NCBI RefSeq assembly: GCF_040214835.1
Contig: NZ_CP157874.1
Coordinates: 3,600,001 to 3,664,000, forward strand
DNA: 64,000 nt
DNA from: Pseudomonas asiatica
GTDB lineage: Bacteria > Pseudomonadota > Gammaproteobacteria > Pseudomonadales > Pseudomonadaceae
Direction: 5' to 3'
Shown: positions 38,627 through 47,255 of the stretch, piece by piece
Numbering within the stretch: position 1 is the stretch's first letter
Layout of the letters: each line of letters starts with the position of its first letter
Made by a program: the position numbers and the translations under genes
The notes under the pieces: model-generated
What the model saw: the letters and a program-made list of their open reading frames with translations, nothing else
Database searches by the model: none
Told to the model about the DNA's origin: nothing

Positions 38627-39784
38627 CTACCTGTCGAGTTGGCTGTCCGCCTGCTGATAGATTGGCAAGTAAAGTTGCATGCAAGTTCCCCGGCCGGGCT
38701 CACTGTCCACGCAAATGGCACCACCGCTCTGCCTGGCAAAACCATACACCTGGCTAAGGCCCAGGCCAGTCCCCTTGCCAAAGGGCTTGGTGGTGAAAAA
38801 CGGTTCGAAGATCCGCGGCAGTACCGCTGGCGCGATGCCCTCGCCGCTGTCTTCCACCTCGAAACGCACAAACCCGCCGTGCAGGCCTTCCACCTCGCCG
38901 GCCAGTTCGACCACATCGACGGTCAAGCCGATCCGGCCCTGCCCCGTGATGGCATCGCGGGCATTGAACAACAGATTGAGCAGCACCATCTGCAATTGCC
39001 CGGCATCCACCTCGATCAGGGGCAGGTCTGGCTGCAGCACAACCTCCAGGTCAATCGAACCGGGCAGCGCATGCTCCAGTAGACCACGGGTGGCGGCAAT
39101 AAGGTTCGCCGGGGCGACGCAAGACACATCAAGCTTGCGGTGGCGGGCAAAGCTGAGCAGCTGCTGGGTCAGTTCGGTACCCCGCTGCCCGGCATCCAGA
39201 ATATGCTGCAGCATGCGCTGGGCGCGTGCCGGGTCCTGTGTGGCCAGCGCCAGGCGCGCCGAGCTGATGATGATGGTAAGCATGTTGTTGAAGTCATGCG
39301 CCAGGCCACCGGTCAACTGACCGAGGGCCTCCAGCTTCTGTGCCTGGAACAGCTGGGCGCGTACCGCGTCCAGTTGCAGCGCCGACTCGCGGCGGTCGGT
39401 GATGTCCCGGGTCACCTTGGCCAGGCCGACGACCTGGCCCTGGTCATCGCGAATCACATCCAGCGCGGCCAGCGCCCAGAACTGCGTGCCATCCTTGCGT
39501 ACGCGCCAACCTTCATCCTGCGCCACGCCCTGCTCCAGCGCCTGGCGCAACAAGCGCTCCGGGCGGCCTTCGGTGCAATCCTGCGGGGTGAAGAACAACG
39601 AGAAATGCTGGCCGATCACTTCATCGGCACGGTACCCCTTGATGCGTTGCGCGCCTGCGTTCCACGACACCACATGGCCGGACGGGTCGAGCATGTAGAT
39701 GGCGTAATCCACCACCGACTGAACCAGCTGTTCATAGCGGTGGGCAGGCATGACAGGGTGGTCGAGGCAGTCAGCTGAAACCAT
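38627..39784 (-). CDS. PAS-domain sensor histidine kinase
   Basis: A 385-residue soluble kinase without membrane helices. An N-terminal PAS domain is seen (about 16-130: YAIYMLDPSGHVVSWNAGAQ, RIKGYRADEVIGQHFSLFFT, then GLAKVTRDITDR). The DHp domain carries H163 in GQLTGGLAHDFNNMLTIIIS. The catalytic domain has the N-box LLNLLFNARDA, DSGEGI and GKGTGLGLSQVYG. It starts six bases before the KaiC start at its 3' end. Cytosolic redox, light or ligand sensing by the PAS domain is possible; the cue is unknown. Confidence 0.92.
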   Translation of the reverse strand: MVSADCLDHPVMPAHRYEQLVQSVVDYAIYMLDPSGHVVSWNAGAQRIKGYRADEVIGQHFSLFFTPQDCTEGRPERLLRQALEQGVAQDEGWRVRKDGTQFWALAALDVIRDDQGQVVGLAKVTRDITDRRESALQLDAVRAQLFQAQKLEALGQLTGGLAHDFNNMLTIIISSARLALATQDPARAQRMLQHILDAGQRGTELTQQLLSFARHRKLDVSCVAPANLIAATRGLLEHALPGSIDLEVVLQPDLPLIEVDAGQLQMVLLNLLFNARDAITGQGRIGLTVDVVELAGEVEGLHGGFVRFEVEDSGEGIAPAVLPRIFEPFFTTKPFGKGTGLGLSQVYGFARQSGGAICVDSEPGRGTCMQLYLPIYQQADSQLDR

Positions 39785-39826
39785 GCGAGCTCCACCGGTA
39801 CGGCAGGAGGGAAGATAGGGCGAGGT

Positions 39827-40102
39827 TCAACGCTCTGGCTCAACCAGCACCGGGCTGATGCGCCGCGGCATCGCCACTTTCAGCAGCCACAAGCCGACCA
39901 GCAGGATAAGCCCGCCACCGGCCAGGGCCATCAGGCGCTGCGGTTGAGGGTGTTCGGCATCGAACCCCAGCATCAGCAGGTAACCGCCCAGGCTGATCAG
40001 GCTGAGGTAGAGAAACGCCCCCAACACGACTACCAGCACGAACAACAGTCGCCAGAACAGCCGTGGGCGTACGATACGCTCGGAAGCACTGGACTGATTC
40101 AT
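39827..40102 (-). CDS. Small membrane protein, hypothetical
   Basis: A 91-residue protein with two membrane helices: WRLLFVLVVVLGAFLYLSLI and LMALAGGGLILLVGLWLLKV. The N-terminus is basic. It starts at ATG 40102; an earlier in-frame ATG at 40156 lies in a non-coding leader. It is upstream of the PAS kinase gene on the same strand, 42 bases from its start, so a shared transcript is possible. Function unknown. Confidence 0.75.
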   Translation of the reverse strand: MNQSSASERIVRPRLFWRLLFVLVVVLGAFLYLSLISLGGYLLMLGFDAEHPQPQRLMALAGGGLILLVGLWLLKVAMPRRISPVLVEPER

Positions 40103-40211
40103 CACCGCATACTCTTTGGATCCAATAAAGGGGCAACAGTGGCGTAATGACAGCAAGGTGTCAATTGCCCAATCGATCGACCCTTCACTCTGTTGATCAT
40201 AGGTGCTGTGG

Positions 40212-40240
40212 TTGACTCAACTATAACAATGGGTTATAAA
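40212..40240 (+). promoter_or_regulatory. Sigma-70 promoter of tRNA-Leu
   Basis: -35 TTGACT (40212-40217) and -10 TATAAA (40235-40240) are separated by exactly 17 bases. A GC-rich discriminator (GCGCGC) follows, as in stringently controlled stable-RNA promoters. The tRNA starts 64 bases after the -10. Confidence 0.8.
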
Positions 40241-40304
40241 GCGCGCTTGATTGCGAAGCCCTTCTGCTTAGAAGCGAGCTGGTCGTCACGACCCCTTCAA
40301 GCGT

Positions 40305-40389
40305 GCGAGTGTGGTGGAATTGGTATACACAGCAGACTTAAAATCTGTCGGCGTGAGCCTTGCGGGTTCGAGTCCCGCCACTCGCACCA
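40305..40389 (+). tRNA. tRNA-Leu (anticodon UAA)
   Basis: Acceptor GCGAGTG pairs with CACTCGC; the anticodon loop CTTAAAA gives UAA; a variable arm (GGCGTGAGCC region) of leucine size and the T-loop GTTCGAGTC are seen, and ACCA ends the molecule. Length 85 with CCA encoded. A terminator hairpin follows at 40402. Confidence 0.97.
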
Positions 40390-40401
40390 AATTCTTTGCG
40401 A

Positions 40402-40424
40402 AGGCGCCCTTGCGGCGCCTTTTT
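40402..40424 (+). terminator. Intrinsic terminator after tRNA-Leu
   Basis: AGGCGCC (40402-40408) pairs with GGCGCCT (40414-40420) around CTTGC, followed by TTTTT. Confidence 0.85.
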
Positions 40425-40492
40425 GCTGCCCGCCAGCAATCCTTTGCGCAGCTGCTAGAGTGGAGCTTGTACCCGTCCACTGGAACACCGCC

Positions 40493-40906
40493 ATGCGCTA
40501 CTCCCTGTTCGATGGTCAACGCGACATCATTATCCTGATTGCCCGTGTGCTGCTGATGATCCTGTTCGTCTTGTCTGGCTGGGGCAAGCTGACCGGGTTC
40601 GAAGGCACGGTCGGCTACATGACTTCACTGGGCGCCCCTGCCCCCATGCTGGCAGCGGCAGTTGCCGTGCTCATGGAGTTCGTCGTCGGCATACTGCTGA
40701 TCCTCGGTTTCTACACCCGGCCGCTGGCCTTCCTGCTGGCGCTGTTCGTGCTGGGCACGGCGCTGCTGGGTCACCCGTTCTGGAGCATGGTCGACCCTGA
40801 GCGCAGCGCCAACATGACCCAGTTCCTGAAAAACCTCAGCATCATGGGCGGCCTGTTGATGCTGGCAGTGAGCGGCCCAGGGCGTTTCTCGGTAGACGGG
40901 CGCTGA
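40493..40906 (+). CDS. DoxX family membrane protein
   Basis: A 137-residue inner-membrane protein with four predicted helices. The DoxX family signature is seen: LIARVLLMILFVLSGWGKLT, then GAPAPMLAAAVAVLMEFVVG and ILGFYTRPLAFLLALFVLGT. DoxX proteins are often found in redox or detoxification contexts, with unclear biochemistry. GGAA lies before ATG 40493. It is just downstream of the tRNA-Leu terminator and adjacent to the acidic protein on the other strand. Confidence 0.88.
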   Translation: MRYSLFDGQRDIIILIARVLLMILFVLSGWGKLTGFEGTVGYMTSLGAPAPMLAAAVAVLMEFVVGILLILGFYTRPLAFLLALFVLGTALLGHPFWSMVDPERSANMTQFLKNLSIMGGLLMLAVSGPGRFSVDGR

Positions 40907-40907
40907 G

Positions 40908-41105
40908 TCAGTCGTCTTCGCAGTCGTCGAACCAGGCTGGGTGATCGCGCTCCTCGTCATCGAGGTCATCCAGCGTTTCCTCGTCTTCCTCAACCTCGTC
41001 CTCGGCGCCCTGGGCATCCGCTTCAGGCTCGATATCGTCGTAGAGGAATTCGTGGTCAAGCAGGTGATCGTGCTCGGGTTCGTGCAGGTCGTCTTCGTCG
41101 TGCAT
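40908..41105 (-). CDS. Very acidic small protein
   Basis: A 65-residue protein of which 34 residues are Asp or Glu, running MHDEDDLHEPEHDHLLDHEF and ending ERDHPAWFDDCEDD. It is preceded by CAGGAG at the right distance, so it is likely translated. Its His residues (four, clustered N-terminally) could bind metal, or the acidity could mimic nucleic acid. I do not recognise a family. It ends one base after the DoxX stop, convergent. Confidence 0.72.
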   Translation of the reverse strand: MHDEDDLHEPEHDHLLDHEFLYDDIEPEADAQGAEDEVEEDEETLDDLDDEERDHPAWFDDCEDD

Positions 41106-41229
41106 GCTGGCTCCTGGGCTGGTGGCAGGCCTGTATAGGCTGATCGGCTGCGCAGGTCAATGCGTTACCGCTTAATGCTCGGTTAACCGGCCGGGTCCAC
41201 TCTGCAGGCTCTCCCTTCAAACGTTGCTT

Positions 41230-41255
41230 GCCCGCCTTCCAAGGCGGGCTTTTTT
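41230..41255 (+). terminator. Intrinsic terminator without an upstream gene
   Basis: GCCCGCCTT (41230-41238) pairs with AAGGCGGGC (41241-41249) around CC, followed by TTTTTT. A strong hairpin with U-run. Confidence 0.85.
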
Positions 41256-41377
41256 ATGACTGTGTCGGCGGCAGGGCCAGACCAGGCAAAATGCATGCAT
41301 GACAGCCTCATGACCTGACCTTCACGAAATACTGACATCCGGATGGGCACACTGGCCCTGCTCCGTATGTTCTTGCA

Positions 41378-41410
41378 GCCCGCCGCATTATTGCCGCGGG
41401 CTTTTCTTTT
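41378..41410 (+). terminator. Second intrinsic terminator
   Basis: GCCCGC (41378-41383) pairs with GCGGGC (41396-41401) around a 12-base loop, followed by TTTTCTTTTT. 148 bases after the first terminator. Confidence 0.7.
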
Positions 41411-41435
41411 TGTGGCGAGCCTTACGCAGAACCCG

Positions 41436-41550
41436 GCAGGAGCGGCCTTGTGTCGCGATGGGCTGCAAAGCAGCCCCAACAACTTATGCGCCACCGCTGA
41501 AATCCCGGGGCCGCTCTGCGGCCCTTTCGCGACACAAGGCCGCTCCTACA
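41436..41550. repeat. REP inverted repeat pair, GCAGGAGCGGCC family
   Basis: GCAGGAGCGGCCTTGTGTCG with its complement at the right, around GGGCTGCAAAGCAGCCCC and GGGCCGCTCTGCGGCCC hairpins. Confidence 0.85.
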
Positions 41551-41691
41551 AGTGCCCGCGCAGGGCAGGTACCTGCTGCGCGCGAGCCTCCCACCCCAGA
41601 CCATGACCTGAAGCAGTTTTGCCCCACCCGGCAAGGGCTATGCTAACCCCGGCGATAACCCAAGCTCATTCGGATAGACACGGAGGCTCCT

Positions 41692-42702
41692 ATGAAAGCT
41701 GCTGTTGTTGCACCAGGCCGTCGCGTGGATGTGGTGGAGAAAACCCTGCGCCCCCTCGAGCACGGTGAAGCGCTGCTGAAGATGCAATGCTGCGGTGTGT
41801 GCCACACCGACCTGCATGTGAAAAATGGCGACTTCGGTGACAAGACCGGTGTGGTGCTAGGTCACGAAGGCATCGGCGTGGTCCAGGCAGTAGGGCCAGG
41901 CGTCACCTCGCTCAAACCGGGCGACCGCGCCAGCGTGGCCTGGTTCTACCAGGGCTGCGGGCATTGCGAGTATTGCAACAGCGGCAACGAAACCCTGTGC
42001 CGCGAAGTGAAGAACTCCGGCTACACCGTGGACGGCGGCATGGCCGAAGCCTGCATCGTCAAGGCCGACTACTCGGTAAAAGTGCCCGACGGGCTCGACT
42101 CCGCTGCCGCCAGCAGCATTACCTGCGCCGGCGTGACCACCTACAAGGCGGTGAAGATCTCCAACATCCGCCCCGGCCAATGGATCGCCATCTACGGCCT
42201 CGGCGGCCTGGGCAACCTTGCCCTGCAATACGCCAAGAACGTCTTCAACGCCAAAGTGATCGCCATCGACGTCAACGAAGAGCAACTGCGCTTCGCCAGC
42301 GAGATGGGCGCCGACCTGGTCATCAATTCACGCACCGAGGATGCCGCCAAGGTCATCCAGGCCAAGACCGGTGGCGCCCATGCCGCCGTGGTTACCGCCG
42401 TTGCCAAGGCTGCCTTCAACTCGGCCGTTGATGCCCTGCGTGCGGGTGGCCGCCTGGTTGCGGTCGGCCTGCCTTCGGAAGCGATGAACCTGAATATCCC
42501 TCGTTTGGTGCTGGACGGTATCGAGGTGATCGGCTCGCTGGTCGGTACCCGCCAGGACCTGCAGGAAGCTTTCCAGTTTGCGGCGGAAGGGAAAGTGGTG
42601 CCGAAGGTGACCTTGCGGCCGATCGAGGATATCAACCAGATCTTCGAAGAGATGCTGGAGGGCAAGATCAAAGGGCGGATGGTGATTCAGTTCGAGGGGT
42701 GA
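41692..42702 (+). CDS. adhP: Zinc-dependent alcohol dehydrogenase AdhP
   Basis: A 336-residue medium-chain ethanol-type dehydrogenase. Catalytic zinc residues C37 and H58-E59 are seen in [20 protein letters not shown] and [10 protein letters not shown], and structural zinc cysteines C89, C92, C95 and C103 in [17 protein letters not shown]. The nucleotide site is [20 protein letters not shown], with Asp in [11 protein letters not shown] favouring NAD. The length and motifs match AdhP. A good ribosome site (GGAGG) lies before the ATG. Confidence 0.92.
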   Translation: MKAAVVAPGRRVDVVEKTLRPLEHGEALLKMQCCGVCHTDLHVKNGDFGDKTGVVLGHEGIGVVQAVGPGVTSLKPGDRASVAWFYQGCGHCEYCNSGNETLCREVKNSGYTVDGGMAEACIVKADYSVKVPDGLDSAAASSITCAGVTTYKAVKISNIRPGQWIAIYGLGGLGNLALQYAKNVFNAKVIAIDVNEEQLRFASEMGADLVINSRTEDAAKVIQAKTGGAHAAVVTAVAKAAFNSAVDALRAGGRLVAVGLPSEAMNLNIPRLVLDGIEVIGSLVGTRQDLQEAFQFAAEGKVVPKVTLRPIEDINQIFEEMLEGKIKGRMVIQFEG

Positions 42703-42920
42703 TGGCCCATGTGCGCTGGCTGTTGGTGCAGCGCACGCTACCCTGCTGCATTCAAGCGCAGGCAGTCAGAAATCGCTTCCGTCCCTTGTAAAGCGAACCA
42801 ATGGGCGCGCCTTGGGCTCTGGTTTCGAGTAAACGCTATGCTCCATATACGTTTTTGTCCAAGTCGTGGTTTGTAGTTGCTTCGCAAGCCGCAAACTGGC
42901 TAGCACATCGGGGTCAATGT

Positions 42921-43157
42921 ATGGGCATCCGCAGCTTGGCGAAAAACCTGCCACCCGATCCGGACAATGACGGCTGGGTGCTTGGATGGGGCGTACTGAG
43001 AGACCGGCATCCCTGGCATTTCGTCGATGTTTATGCCGACCAGAAGACTGCCAGGGCCGAGGCGGAGCGCCGCGGGGTTGGCTATGTTGTGGAGTTCGGC
43101 TCGCACCGCCTGGGATTGGATGAATTCGTTTGCGGGATATCCCCGCCTGAAGGCTAG
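42921..43157 (+). CDS. Small conserved hypothetical protein
   Basis: A 78-residue protein starting MGIRSLAKNLPPDPDNDGWV. It contains GWGVLRDRHPWHFVDVYADQ and an Ala/Glu/Arg helix (KTARAEAERRGVG). ATG 42921 was chosen because GGGGT lies upstream and the earlier open frame (from 42801) looks non-coding. It is probably real by codon use, but I do not recognise the family. The 218-base gap before it shows nothing. Confidence 0.62.
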   Translation: MGIRSLAKNLPPDPDNDGWVLGWGVLRDRHPWHFVDVYADQKTARAEAERRGVGYVVEFGSHRLGLDEFVCGISPPEG

Positions 43158-43253
43158 CGTTTGAATGGACGGAGCGGCGGGCGATGGATCCTGCGGCCGT
43201 AGGCGACAGACAGCTATCGACCCTTGGCTGTCATTTTGCCCAACAGCAATCAT

Positions 43254-43339
43254 TGTGGGAGCGGGTTTACCCGCGAACACCGGCACCGCCGGTGCCATCC
43301 ACCGCGGCGCCTGCTTCGCGGGTAAACCCGCTCCCACAG
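43254..43339. repeat. REP inverted repeat pair, TGTGGGAGCGGGTTTACCCG family
   Basis: TGTGGGAGCGGGTTTACCCG and its exact complement at the right, around a GGCACCGCCGGTGCC hairpin. This is the last REP before a REP-free stretch of about 13 kb. Confidence 0.85.
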
Positions 43340-43475
43340 AGTACGCGTCGCGCTTACGAAACCAGTTATCTTTTAACGTCCGCTTTGGGTCGAAAGCAGC
43401 CTTTCAGCAAAGGCATGAAAACAACAACTTTGATAGTTCTGACTAGTCGACGAGGCCGACATGCCCTGGCCGGCG

Positions 43476-44690
43476 TTACCCCTTGGTCAGATCAACCAAT
43501 GGCGTCTGCCGCACCTCGGTTTCGCGCCCTCCTTGTATCTCGCCAACCTGCTTCAAGGCCTTGTCCACTGCCACCTTGTCCGCCAACAAGCTGTAGCTGA
43601 TGTGGAACTGCCTGTGTTCCTTCGGTCCGATTGTCGGCACCAGGTTCAGTGGCCGCTGGTAACGGCGGTTGTAGGAAAAACTCGTCCCCGGCTCGAGCCC
43701 GGTCACATAACCCTGGCCTTGGGTATCGGTATTTTTCCACAGTGAAAATACAGGCAATGTCCGAGTATCGAAGCCGACCGAAACGCCCAGACTGCCAGCC
43801 TTGTCATGCAACACGGCCAACGTATTGCCCTGGGCATCGGCATACGGCACCACGTTATAAACCGTTTCGTCATAGTCCTTGGTGGGCGCTCGGTAGGTTT
43901 GCCAATCGGCCAGATCTTCCCTTGCCTTGTCGTTGAACGGCGACACCTGTTTCACTGGCGCGGCGAACCGAGCGCCCTGCTCCAGAAACGGGGTGCTGAA
44001 GTTACTGTGATACAGCGCCTGGTATTCCTTCGGATAATCGCCGTTGTTGGTCAGGGTATCGTTGAGGGCGAACATCACGCTGCCCGGTTCGGTGACCAAT
44101 TCAGTCACGACGGAGAAGTCGACCTTCTTGAACGCCTGCTCTTTCAGTTCGCCACGCAGGCTGATGGCGTATGGTGGTTTCTCATCGATGTGCAGGGTGA
44201 CTTTGTTCGCAGGTATGTTGGCGGCCCGACCGTGCAGGGTCAGCAGCTCGCCATTGTCGACGCCGGGGTGGCCGACCCATTCGTAACCGCAGCGGGCGAC
44301 CAGTTCGTTGAAGCCCTCCAGCCAGCCCAGACCATTGCGCCCATTGAGTTCGATGAAGGACGGGTTGACCACTTCCTTGACCGGCGAATCCCAGCCCATG
44401 CGCACATTGCCGACCGACGCCTGCAAGACGTTCATTCCGCGGGTCGGCACTACCGAAAGTTTCATCGTACCGTTATCGATGTCGACGATGCTGACACCCT
44501 CTTGCCGGCCTCCGTGCAAAGTGCGCAAGGTAACGCTGAAGGGCTTGTCGGTTTTTATGCCAAGTTGCTGGCTGGTGATCTGCCAATTCTGGGCGGCTTT
44601 GTCTGTGTCGAGCAGAACGTAATCCCAGGCCATGGTGTGGGAGGCTGCGGACAGGGCGCCGAGAGCAACGAAGAATTTGAGGAGGGGCAT
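43476..44690 (-). CDS. DUF4432 family aldose-epimerase-like periplasmic protein
   Basis: A 404-residue protein with a signal peptide (KFFVALGALSAASHTMAWDY). The DUF4432/galactose-mutarotase-like beta-sandwich is suggested by VVPTRGMNVLQASVGNVRMG, GRNGLGWLEGFNELVARCGY, and VGHPGVDNGELLTLHGRAAN, which resemble the family's sugar-binding core. The export signal means it acts on periplasmic sugars or glycoconjugates. The substrate is unknown. The neighbouring LysR gene (44908) is divergent, with 217 bases between. Confidence 0.85.
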   Translation of the reverse strand: MPLLKFFVALGALSAASHTMAWDYVLLDTDKAAQNWQITSQQLGIKTDKPFSVTLRTLHGGRQEGVSIVDIDNGTMKLSVVPTRGMNVLQASVGNVRMGWDSPVKEVVNPSFIELNGRNGLGWLEGFNELVARCGYEWVGHPGVDNGELLTLHGRAANIPANKVTLHIDEKPPYAISLRGELKEQAFKKVDFSVVTELVTEPGSVMFALNDTLTNNGDYPKEYQALYHSNFSTPFLEQGARFAAPVKQVSPFNDKAREDLADWQTYRAPTKDYDETVYNVVPYADAQGNTLAVLHDKAGSLGVSVGFDTRTLPVFSLWKNTDTQGQGYVTGLEPGTSFSYNRRYQRPLNLVPTIGPKEHRQFHISYSLLADKVAVDKALKQVGEIQGGRETEVRQTPLVDLTKG

Positions 44691-44907
44691 GACAGGTTGC
44701 CTTTCTTGGAGTTGTTCCCCTTTATAGACACGAAGAAACGTTTCAGCAAGCTAGCCAAGCGATGCTTTCGATTGGCACAGGTTTCTTTAGCTAGTTTCAG
44801 GGAGTAGCCTCGGCACAGTGAATCTTTCGAGCCCGATCAGGTTATCAACCTTGTGAAAGCATCAGAGAAACAGAACAATTGCCAAACTCGATAGAATCTT
44901 CATTGCC

Positions 44908-45801
44908 ATGCCAGACGGTTTCCCTGATTTGCCCTCGCTGAACGCGTTGCGTGTTTTTGAAGTGGTGGCTCGCCGCTTGAACTTCCGTGTGGCTGCCGAG
45001 GAGCTGGGCGTGACCCAGGCGGCAGTTGCCCAGCAGATACGCGGGCTGGAGGCGAGCCTGGATCTGCGTTTGTTTGAACGCCTGCCCCGTGGCTTGGCGT
45101 TGACTGATGCGGGCCTGGGCTACAGCGGAAGCATTCGCAGTGCACTGGCCATGATCGACGAGGCAACACGCCTGCTTCGGCCGCAGACTTCTCACCTGAC
45201 AGTCAGCGTTACACCTACCTTCGCCTCGAAATGGCTGATTCCCAGGCTCGGCAATTTTGCGCAGAGCCACCCAGACATCGATTTGCGTGTGCTGGCAACC
45301 GACCGGCTGTCGCACTTCAGCACCGATGGTGTGGATATCGCTGTCCGCTATGGCAAGCCCGAGTTCGGAGCAGGTTTGAATAGCGAGCTGCTGATGGAGC
45401 AGCGAATCGTTGCGGTGGCCAGCCCAAGGCTGTTCGAAGGCAGTGAAATACCTGCCAGCTTTGCGCAGTTGCAGGATTTCGTCATGTTGCACGATGCCCA
45501 TAATTTCTGGCCTCAGTTCCTGGCAGAGCTGTTCCCGCATCACCTGCAACCCACAGCCAGAAATCTGCGCTTCAATCAGACCTCATTGGCCATTGAAGCG
45601 GCAATCAGCGGCCAGGGCATTGCCTTGGCCAGCCCTGCGTTCGTCGGTGATGACATTGCCGCAGGCCGACTGATGCAGGTTTTTACCCAGCAACTCAGGG
45701 TCGACAAGTCGTTTTATCTGGTCTGGCCACGCAAGATGAAACAGCCGGACTCATTGAGCGTCGTCCAACACTGGCTCAAGCAACAAGCTGTCGATAGTTA
45801 A
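44908..45801 (+). CDS. LysR family transcriptional regulator (GcvA/AmpR-like)
   Basis: A 297-residue regulator. The GcvA-type N-terminus is seen: LPSLNALRVFEVVARRLNFR, VAAEELGVTQAAVAQQIRGL and LFERLPRGLALTDAG. The effector domain includes VTPTFASKWLIPRLGNFAQS and VDIAVRYGKPEFG. It precedes the SDR gene by 98 bases on the same strand, so it may regulate the SDR cluster and possibly the divergent DUF4432 gene. Confidence 0.9.
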   Translation: MPDGFPDLPSLNALRVFEVVARRLNFRVAAEELGVTQAAVAQQIRGLEASLDLRLFERLPRGLALTDAGLGYSGSIRSALAMIDEATRLLRPQTSHLTVSVTPTFASKWLIPRLGNFAQSHPDIDLRVLATDRLSHFSTDGVDIAVRYGKPEFGAGLNSELLMEQRIVAVASPRLFEGSEIPASFAQLQDFVMLHDAHNFWPQFLAELFPHHLQPTARNLRFNQTSLAIEAAISGQGIALASPAFVGDDIAAGRLMQVFTQQLRVDKSFYLVWPRKMKQPDSLSVVQHWLKQQAVDS

Positions 45802-45899
45802 TCTATCGCAATAGTGAAGTTTAGCTGTCTCCCTCACCAGTAGGACTGCTGCTAAGGTGAATGCACCTGAAAAATCAGCATTGAGAGATTGGAGGTAGC

Positions 45900-46604
45900 A
45901 TGTCAGTAGAAAAAGTTGCGATTATCACGGCGGGTGGCAGCGGCATGGGCGCAGCGGCAGCACGACGCCTGGCCGCCGACGGCTTCAAGGTTGGGATTCT
46001 CTCCTCTTCGGGCAAGGGCGAAGCGTTGGCTGCCGAACTCGGCGGTATTGGTGTAACCGGTAGCAATCAGTCGGTTGAAGACCTGCAACGCCTGGTCGAC
46101 GCTGTCGTGGAGAAGTGGGGCCGTATCGATGTGCTGGTCAATAGCGCCGGCCATGGTCCGCGCGCGCCAATCCTGGAAATCAGCGACGAGGATTGGCACA
46201 AGGGCATGGATACTTACCTGCTCAATGTCATTCGCCCGACTCGCCTGGTGACGCCTTACATGCAGCGTCAGAAGAGCGGAGTGATCATCAACATCTCCAC
46301 TGCCTGGGCGTTCGAACCCAGCGAGCTGTTCCCGACTTCTGCTGTATTCCGCTCGGGCCTTGCCGCGTTCACCAAGATCTTCGCCGACAATTTCGCCGGC
46401 GATAACGTGCGCATCAACAACGTCCTCCCTGGCTGGATCGACAGCTTGCCGAGCACCGAGCAACGCCGCGACAGCGTGCCGCTCAAGCGCTACGGCACCA
46501 GCGAAGAGATCGCTGCGACCATTGCGTTCCTTGCTAGCGAAGGCGCGGCCTACATCACCGGGCAGAACATCAGGGTCGATGGCGGCGTAACACGCAGCAT
46601 TTGA
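45900..46604 (+). CDS. SDR-family protein lacking the usual YxxxK catalytic pair
   Basis: A 234-residue SDR fold. Seen: nucleotide motif AIITAGGSGMGAAAARRLAA, NSAG (N81-G84), N109 in YLLNVIRPTRL, S133 in INISTAWAFEP, and the late LASEGAAYITGQNIRVDGG. At the place of catalytic Tyr and Lys the protein reads TSAVFRSGLAAFTK: Tyr is replaced by Ser147 and Lys by Arg151. So it may use an altered mechanism or have lost oxidoreductase activity; I believe close homologues share the substitution but cannot check. It heads a three-gene run with 46649 and 47256. Confidence 0.85.
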   Translation: MSVEKVAIITAGGSGMGAAAARRLAADGFKVGILSSSGKGEALAAELGGIGVTGSNQSVEDLQRLVDAVVEKWGRIDVLVNSAGHGPRAPILEISDEDWHKGMDTYLLNVIRPTRLVTPYMQRQKSGVIINISTAWAFEPSELFPTSAVFRSGLAAFTKIFADNFAGDNVRINNVLPGWIDSLPSTEQRRDSVPLKRYGTSEEIAATIAFLASEGAAYITGQNIRVDGGVTRSI

Positions 46605-46648
46605 TCGTCCGTGGCCGCAGCATTGCTGCGGCCCTCGTTTCATGGAAC

Positions 46649-47215
46649 ATGGGTTTTTTCATGCTGGACGATCTGCTTCAGACCATATGGGCGCAGTTGG
46701 CGATCCCGGTCGGCCCCGTGCGCAACCCTTATCGGCTCATGCAACTGTCCACCCTGGACGAGCAAGGATGGCCCGTGTCCAGGACAGTTGTGCTGCGGGA
46801 TGCCGATGCCCGTGCACGCGCGCTGTACTTTTACGCGGACAGGCGCTCGGCAAAATGCACACAGATAGCCGTTGACCCACGCGTTGCATTAACGGCACTG
46901 AGCCCCTGCGGCCTGACCCAGGTGCGCATGGAGGGGCTTGCCACCCTGGTCGAGGATATCGGGCATCGACGACGCTGCTGGTCGGCGGCGCGTGACAAGA
47001 CACAGGCATTGTTCCGTCATGGCGCTGTGCCGGGACAGGTGATTGAAAGCCCTGAAGTCGCCTACGAACGCATCCTGGGCGGTTTCGAGCACTTCGCAAT
47101 CATATGCATCGAGCCACGAGCGCTGGAGTGGTTGGATCTCACACGACCCGTTCAGCAACGGGCGCGCTTCCTGCGCCATGAAGGATTGTGGCAATCCTCC
47201 TGGCTGGCTCCCTGA
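46649..47215 (+). CDS. Pyridoxamine 5'-phosphate oxidase-like flavin-binding protein
   Basis: A 188-residue FMN-binding split-barrel protein of the PNPOx-like type. Seen: NPYRLMQLSTLDEQGWPVSR, TVVLRDADARARALYFYADR (with the R-T-V-V-L-R pattern) and SAKCTQIAVDPRVALTALSP. The start is uncertain: ATG 46649 or 46661 (MLDDLLQ) both fit, neither with a strong ribosome site. It lies 44 bases after the SDR gene. Substrate unknown; it is distinct from biosynthetic PdxH in length and tail. Confidence 0.78.
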   Translation: MGFFMLDDLLQTIWAQLAIPVGPVRNPYRLMQLSTLDEQGWPVSRTVVLRDADARARALYFYADRRSAKCTQIAVDPRVALTALSPCGLTQVRMEGLATLVEDIGHRRRCWSAARDKTQALFRHGAVPGQVIESPEVAYERILGGFEHFAIICIEPRALEWLDLTRPVQQRARFLRHEGLWQSSWLAP

Positions 47216-47255
47216 GGCAGGCTTCTCGTACAGAACATGCAAACAGGAGTAATTG

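Larger units (their letters stand above)
41106..41435 (+). other. Intergenic region with two strong terminators; possible small RNA locus
   Basis: No credible ORF is present between the acidic protein and the REP pair. Two intrinsic terminators on the plus strand (41230-41255 and 41378-41410) have no coding gene immediately upstream on that strand. A transcript of roughly 80-150 bases ending at each is therefore plausible. No clear promoter was seen, so this is inference. Confidence 0.35.
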
